NCBI GenBank assembly: GCA_028565635.1
Contig: JAOXYB010019515.1
Location: 1-34,378 of the forward strand
Length of the DNA stretch: 34,378 nt
Reading direction: 5' to 3'
From: Phoronis ovalis
Taxonomy: Eukaryota > Phoronida > Phoronidae
In this document: positions 31,101 to 34,378 of the stretch, in pieces
Numbering within the stretch: the stretch's first letter is position 1
Layout: the number at the start of each line of letters is the position of its first letter
Made by a program: the position numbers and the translations under genes
Notes under the pieces: model-generated
Told to the model about the DNA's origin: nothing
Database searches by the model: none
The model's input: only the letters and a program-made list of their open reading frames with translations

Positions 31101-34100
31101 AAATTAAGAAAAGCATTCCTTCAAATAAATATACCCAAAGCTTTATTTATCAGCGGTATGTTTTTTTATGGATGGTAATCTTCAGATTATTTTAAAAAAA
31201 CATTATACTTATAATTAAAAAATAATGGTTCGGCCACGATTTTCGCCTGAAATATAAGTTATTACAAATATTTGTACTTTACCGGTCTTCTGGATGATGA
31301 AAGTACAAAATTTGCTTTTCAATAAATACATTTTCATCTAGATTTTTCTGGAAATTATCCGACGTGTGTGATGCAAAGGGCAAACACAAGTTACTCTGCT
31401 AATAGTCAACAACTATTCCACGACATTGCGTCATCCTTTGCACTGAGTTAGTAATACTTATTTGTACTTGACATGTCATCCAGGGATACTTTAATATTTG
31501 GTAGGTCATCGGGCTAGATCCCCAAAACCATGAATATGTTTATACCTAAGAAATGTAAAAAAATAGACCATCTTTACACGAAATTGAAGAAAAACTTAAC
31601 AGTATTAATAAAAAAAAAACCCAGCGAACTTCTACTAAATGCTCATGATCTAAATTATATTAGTATTATCAAATGGAAAACTGAATGACCCATGTGCTTA
31701 ATTAGAGTAGGGACTGCTTTTTACACCTGGAAGTTAACACTTTTTTCAGATGTTTTACCCCCAGCAGGCAATAACAGTCACTGTATGGAGCACAGGGAGA
31801 AAATTGTGCAGGATTGAATGAACGAACATTATCCGGAACTAGGTAATTCATATAAATGATATAATGAATCCCAATTTCGGATGCCTGGATACTTAATATT
31901 TTCACAACGAAGTGAATGTCACACAGTAAAGAAAGTGTTTTTTCGCGGAATTGATATGAAGGGCCGTTTTTGTTTTGGTTCAAAGTAGGGTTCAACAAGA
32001 GTCGATCTTTCTCCTAAAAAATGACGTGGCTGACGATTGAATACACCTGGGAACACACCTCTGTCGTACTCACAGCATATTTCATGCAGTAGTTGCAACT
32101 TTGATATAATTTAATTTGGTCTAATAATATTATTTAAAAAACTAAGCAGGAAGTAGTATCATTTTATGTCTGTCGTTGGGATACATTTATCCGTTCCCTT
32201 ATTCGCTCTGCAAATGACTATATAGCGAGCGTCTTTTTTCTGTTAAAAACAGTAACTAGTAGAGCATATTGAAAAACTTTTTTGTTTGCAAACTAGCTAT
32301 ACATGTTACGTATATTCTTTAGAATACTGACAAGCCGTATTGTACTGAACGTGTTTGATAATTTCCTTTTTATCGTCAACAGTATTTCAAGTTTCAATAT
32401 GCATATGTACAGGACATATGATTTATGTGTTTGATAAATAATCAACTTTTAAACTTTGACAGTAGTTGTATAAATCTTTGTTCGTTAAATTTTAATTGTA
32501 AAAATAATGTGAAAGTATTCGGTTTGAATACTAAGAACAGGATTTCTAATTTCAGATGATTTTTTTTCTGATTCGCTATATTGGATAAAATGCTAACTTT
32601 ATATACCCAAGCGTGATACATATAACGGACTTCACTAACGAAATATTATAATTTTTTTATACGTGAAGAGATAAATGTGTAAAAAGGCAGAATCATACGC
32701 AATAAGATAGCAAACAACAAAATTGAAATAAGAGTTAGGATTATTATATCAAAATGTATGGATTATCGAAATACAGGAAGTTCTACTTGTTTCTAATAAT
32801 GAACTGCACTCCTTCACCGGAACATTTGTTTATAATTATCACATTTTTCAATTTCTTAAATTCTGGTTCAGATTAAATAACCCCTTTTTAATGTCGGAAA
32901 TTCCGGGGTCTGTTTTCCATAGAAATACAAACTAAGATGTCATTTTCCCAGTAATAATAATTATTATTATAACAATATCCAGAGACATCCTGAAGCAAGT
33001 GCATGCCGCACAAAATGAGTAATCTCAGGAATTCCCTCTGTATTGGATAATTGAAACAAGTATAGAACATTTGTTATTTAAAAAAATATTTTACGAGGCT
33101 CGATCAACACGTGCACTAATGCAACAAAACAACACGATTATAAAAAAATAATAGGATTTCCGTAAAAAGTATCCCTAACATTGCATAATCTGTCGCTGGA
33201 TACATTATCTTAACCTAATCTTTCCTCGTATTCAAATCCTGTTTCTTAAATACAATGGAAAACCTATGTATATAGGATAGTTTGTCTTTTGTGAAAAACG
33301 CAAAATGAGTCATTTTGAGGGTTTCCTCTGATTGAAATTCAAAACAATACACTAGTCAAGGTCAATACTATCCTTTGATCCAAAGTAAAAAATTCAACAA
33401 AGGGTCAATCCTTTCATTCTATAAATAGCACAGTTGACGTATCAGTAATCATGATAGCTTGCGGTTTACCGAGGTTTTATCAAAGCCGATCATCTGTTTA
33501 GTGGTTTATTGTTTACAATGTCAACATTATTGTTGATGTCTGACCTACTTTGACTTGTGGTGCGTAATTTTCCACTATTAAATACTGTAAATAACTGGTA
33601 GTAAATGTTGCAATAACTAATTAACACACCTGGACGGAAAGATTATAATCCGCCGTAATGGAAATTGTTGTTACCTGAACTTCCGGACTGTAAACCATAT
33701 TGGAAAATTGCTGGAAAAATACTGGGGGAAATAATCAGACGTAATTGTTTATCAACAAATTTGCATAATTTTATGTTTTACTAATAAGGTTCAATATATT
33801 TCTTTTTTTACAATCTCTTGAATCCTTTTTTAAAAAACGACGGAAAAGTTGAGGTACATGTTCTTTAAACAATAACTCCGTCACTATATAATTCAGTTTT
33901 GTATTAATGACAAAGTAACTAACTTACAGAAATTTTCCAACATGTTCTGCGTTATTTGTTTTTAATTATATTAGTCCCAGCTATTATTATATTTAAAATA
34001 CAAAAAATTGATTTTATTAACTGCTGTTGTGCCGGAATAGTGTATATATACCAATACACTATGACGGCGATTACTATCCGTATGCGTGGTGGGTAACAGG

Positions 34101-34312
34101 GGGTCGACACTTGTATCTACCCGAATCAATGGCGCGATAAGTTATCTTTTGCCCCATGTCTAGATATAGTAAATACTATAAAGAATATCCCAGGAGAATA
34201 CGAGAGGCGAAGAGATGGCCATTCCTTATTCAATTACAAAATATCTCTCGTGCGTATCCTGCATGGAACAGATTAATACAATTTTTTTACATGATATTGA
34301 TTCCTAGACAGG

Positions 34313-34378
34313 TATATGTATGTATGTATGTGTGTATGTATGTATGTATGTATGTATGTATGTATGTATGTATGTATG
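34313..34378. repeat. Tetranucleotide (TATG)n microsatellite running off the window
   Basis: About 16 TATG units with one TGTG interruption, continuing to the last base. Total length is unknown. Confidence 0.9.

Larger units (their letters stand above)
28091..34378. other. Downstream intergenic region
   Basis: No gene recognised. It contains a compound microsatellite (28412-28476), an ATT run (28865-28880), a CAACGT repeat relic (29834-29921), an AT-only 20-bp palindrome (29671-29690), two islands richer in GC and with open frames (30226-30755 plus strand; 30918-31100 minus strand), a palindrome on an AP-1 core (33301-33317), a small hairpin (34037-34062) and a terminal tetranucleotide array. 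Between these I see only AT-rich sequence. Confidence 0.6.

Overview
This is animal nuclear DNA: AT-rich, intron-dense and dominated by one gene. Twelve plus-strand exons between 6399 and 26368 join in frame into 598 residues of a cAMP-specific 3',5'-cyclic phosphodiesterase 4 (PDE4). Every junction is GT-AG and the phases agree. The composition, the slightly divergent PDE4 sequence, the diverged local duplications and a CAACGT-type interspersed repeat suggest a marine invertebrate, possibly a bivalve mollusc. The animal assignment is firm; the mollusc assignment is only inference.

Layout. Positions 1-6398 lie upstream of the first visible exon, which opens inside a split codon. They are therefore read as intron, and the true start codon, the isoform-specific N-terminus and the first half of UCR1 lie outside the window. 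Exon A (6399-6500) encodes the second half of UCR1. An 11.5 kb intron follows. Exon B (17957-18012) encodes the LR1 linker, exons C-D (19080-21006) UCR2, exon E (22415-22602) LR2, and exons F-L (23071-26368) the catalytic domain and acidic C-terminal tail. A 3' UTR of about 1.7 kb with several AATAAA signals ends near 28.1 kb. From there to 34378 is apparently intergenic, with simple repeats, AT-rich DNA and two unexplained islands that are richer in GC and have open reading frames.

Function. The encoded enzyme hydrolyses cAMP. The catalytic and metal-binding residues (H251, H255, H291, D292, D409) and the purine-clamping glutamine (Q460) are all present, with the same spacing as in human PDE4. 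UCR1 and UCR2 form the regulatory module that caps the active site in this family, and an ERK-type SPSP site is kept after the catalytic domain. Residue numbers count from the first complete codon in exon A (His = 1).

No new multi-gene system is visible. The most interesting hypothesis is an internal, cAMP-responsive promoter in the 11.5 kb intron. CRE half-sites flank a TATA-like box near 15.87 kb, upstream of an ATG in good context (16035) whose exon would splice in frame to exon B, giving a PDE4 without UCR1. Three perfect TGACGTCA elements and a 20-bp palindrome of paired E-boxes also lie in the intronic DNA.
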